From contig JAFGDW010000357.1 in NCBI GenBank assembly GCA_016931935.1, forward strand, positions 1 through 62,163: a DNA stretch of 62,163 nucleotides, read 5' to 3'. The DNA is from Candidatus Zhuqueibacterota bacterium (GTDB taxonomy: Bacteria > Zhuqueibacterota > Zhuqueibacteria > Thermofontimicrobiales > Thiofontviventaceae). The notes beneath the pieces were generated by a model. It saw only the letters and a list, made by a program, of their open reading frames with translations, searched no databases and was not told the origin of the DNA. Numbering within the stretch: position 1 is the first letter of the stretch; each line of letters begins with the position of its first letter. This document shows positions 61,924 to 62,163 of the stretch, piece after piece. A program made the translations under genes and the position numbers.

Positions 61924-62163
61924 AAATGGACATCGTTTCCGGCGTCCCGCTGGAAACGAGATTCTTGCGGCTCTGCCGCGAATAATGTAATATTGTTGTG
62001 TATTCGTTTTCGGCTATCAATGTGGGGCTGTATCCTGGCGCGGCAAAGCCGCACGTGAAACGTTCCCGCCGATGGTGGGATGAGATGTGAGACGTAAAAA
62101 ATCTGATCTGAGTTTTTTATTACGTTTGACATTTCACCTTTCACGTTTCACCTTGTCTAACAG
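61924..62163. other. right edge, repeat-rich, no gene
   Basis: A CGTTTCCggcgtcccgctGGAAACG palindrome and gcggctctgccgcg (61934-61981) are related to the 4874-4945 element. Text-like repeats (cacctttcacgtttcacctt) follow to the end. Confidence 0.45.

Noticed and set aside
1..62163. CRISPR array, tRNA or rRNA genes
   Set aside because: No regularly spaced direct repeats and no tRNA-like cloverleaf or rRNA-like stretch was seen by eye; the repeats present are dispersed palindromes.

Overview
The window is a moderately AT-rich bacterial chromosome segment that looks like a member of the FCB assemblage (candidate KSB1, Calditrichota, Marinimicrobia or Ignavibacteria-like lineages). The reasons are three large secreted proteins ending in a FlgD-like/Por-type C-terminal sorting module (NYPNPFN followed by IYN and a GLYFY-type motif), a PorV/PorQ-like barrel protein, and a SxtJ-DUF5989-carbamoyltransferase cluster. 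This placement is an inference from gene content. I saw no rRNA, tRNA, CRISPR array or transposase gene.

Layout. 0.3-5.2 kb: a glycan-modification set (SGNH hydrolase with TPRs, carbamoyltransferase, SxtJ membrane protein and a 52-residue DUF5989 protein). 5.5-21.7 kb: mostly metabolic genes: nitroreductase, PHP phosphoesterase, YHS metal-binding protein, proline dehydrogenase, a secreted protein, a minus-strand block with DAHP synthase and a DsrE-like protein, ProC overlapping the tRNA hydroxylase TrhP, a 3-ketodihydrosphingosine reductase-like SDR, a DUF985 cupin, and two secreted arabinan-degrading enzymes (GH43, GH51). 22.3-55.5 kb: a large Wzx/Wzy-type exopolysaccharide locus. It has a histidine kinase and response regulator, a pseudo-receiver fused to a phosphoglycosyl transferase, a short TolC-like protein, a Wzc-like chain-length protein/kinase, a VIT-VWA surface protein, a PorV-like barrel followed in another frame by an OmpA domain, a flippase, four glycosyltransferases, two tandem hexapeptide acyltransferases, a polymerase, methyltransferases, UDP-glucose dehydrogenase and a GH2 enzyme. 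An exosortase/EpsI fusion with a 92-residue PEP-CTERM-like protein directly upstream sits in the middle. 56.0-61.9 kb: a probable defence module, comprising a SIR2 (NADase-type) protein with a degenerate NTPase domain, an alpha-helical STAND/TPR-like continuation in a different frame, and a dual-specificity-type phosphatase; then an orphan membrane protein and a HAD phosphatase.

How the genes work together. The 22-53 kb genes form a plausible pathway: two-component control, initiation by the phosphoglycosyl transferase, sugar addition, flipping (Wzx), polymerisation (Wzy), and export by the Wzc/TolC-like proteins and outer-membrane proteins, with acylation and methylation decorating the glycan. 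The exosortase and its small neighbour suggest a dedicated surface-protein processing step tied to the same polymer. The 0.3-5.2 kb set could carbamoylate or otherwise modify a surface glycan.

The most unusual features are the A10 slippage site joining the PorV-like and OmpA frames, the single-substrate-looking exosortase pair, the receiver-phosphoglycosyl transferase fusion, and the split SIR2-STAND-like gene with a linked phosphatase. Intergenic spaces carry many families of short palindromic repeats, including one MITE-like element with perfect 17-bp terminal inverted repeats.
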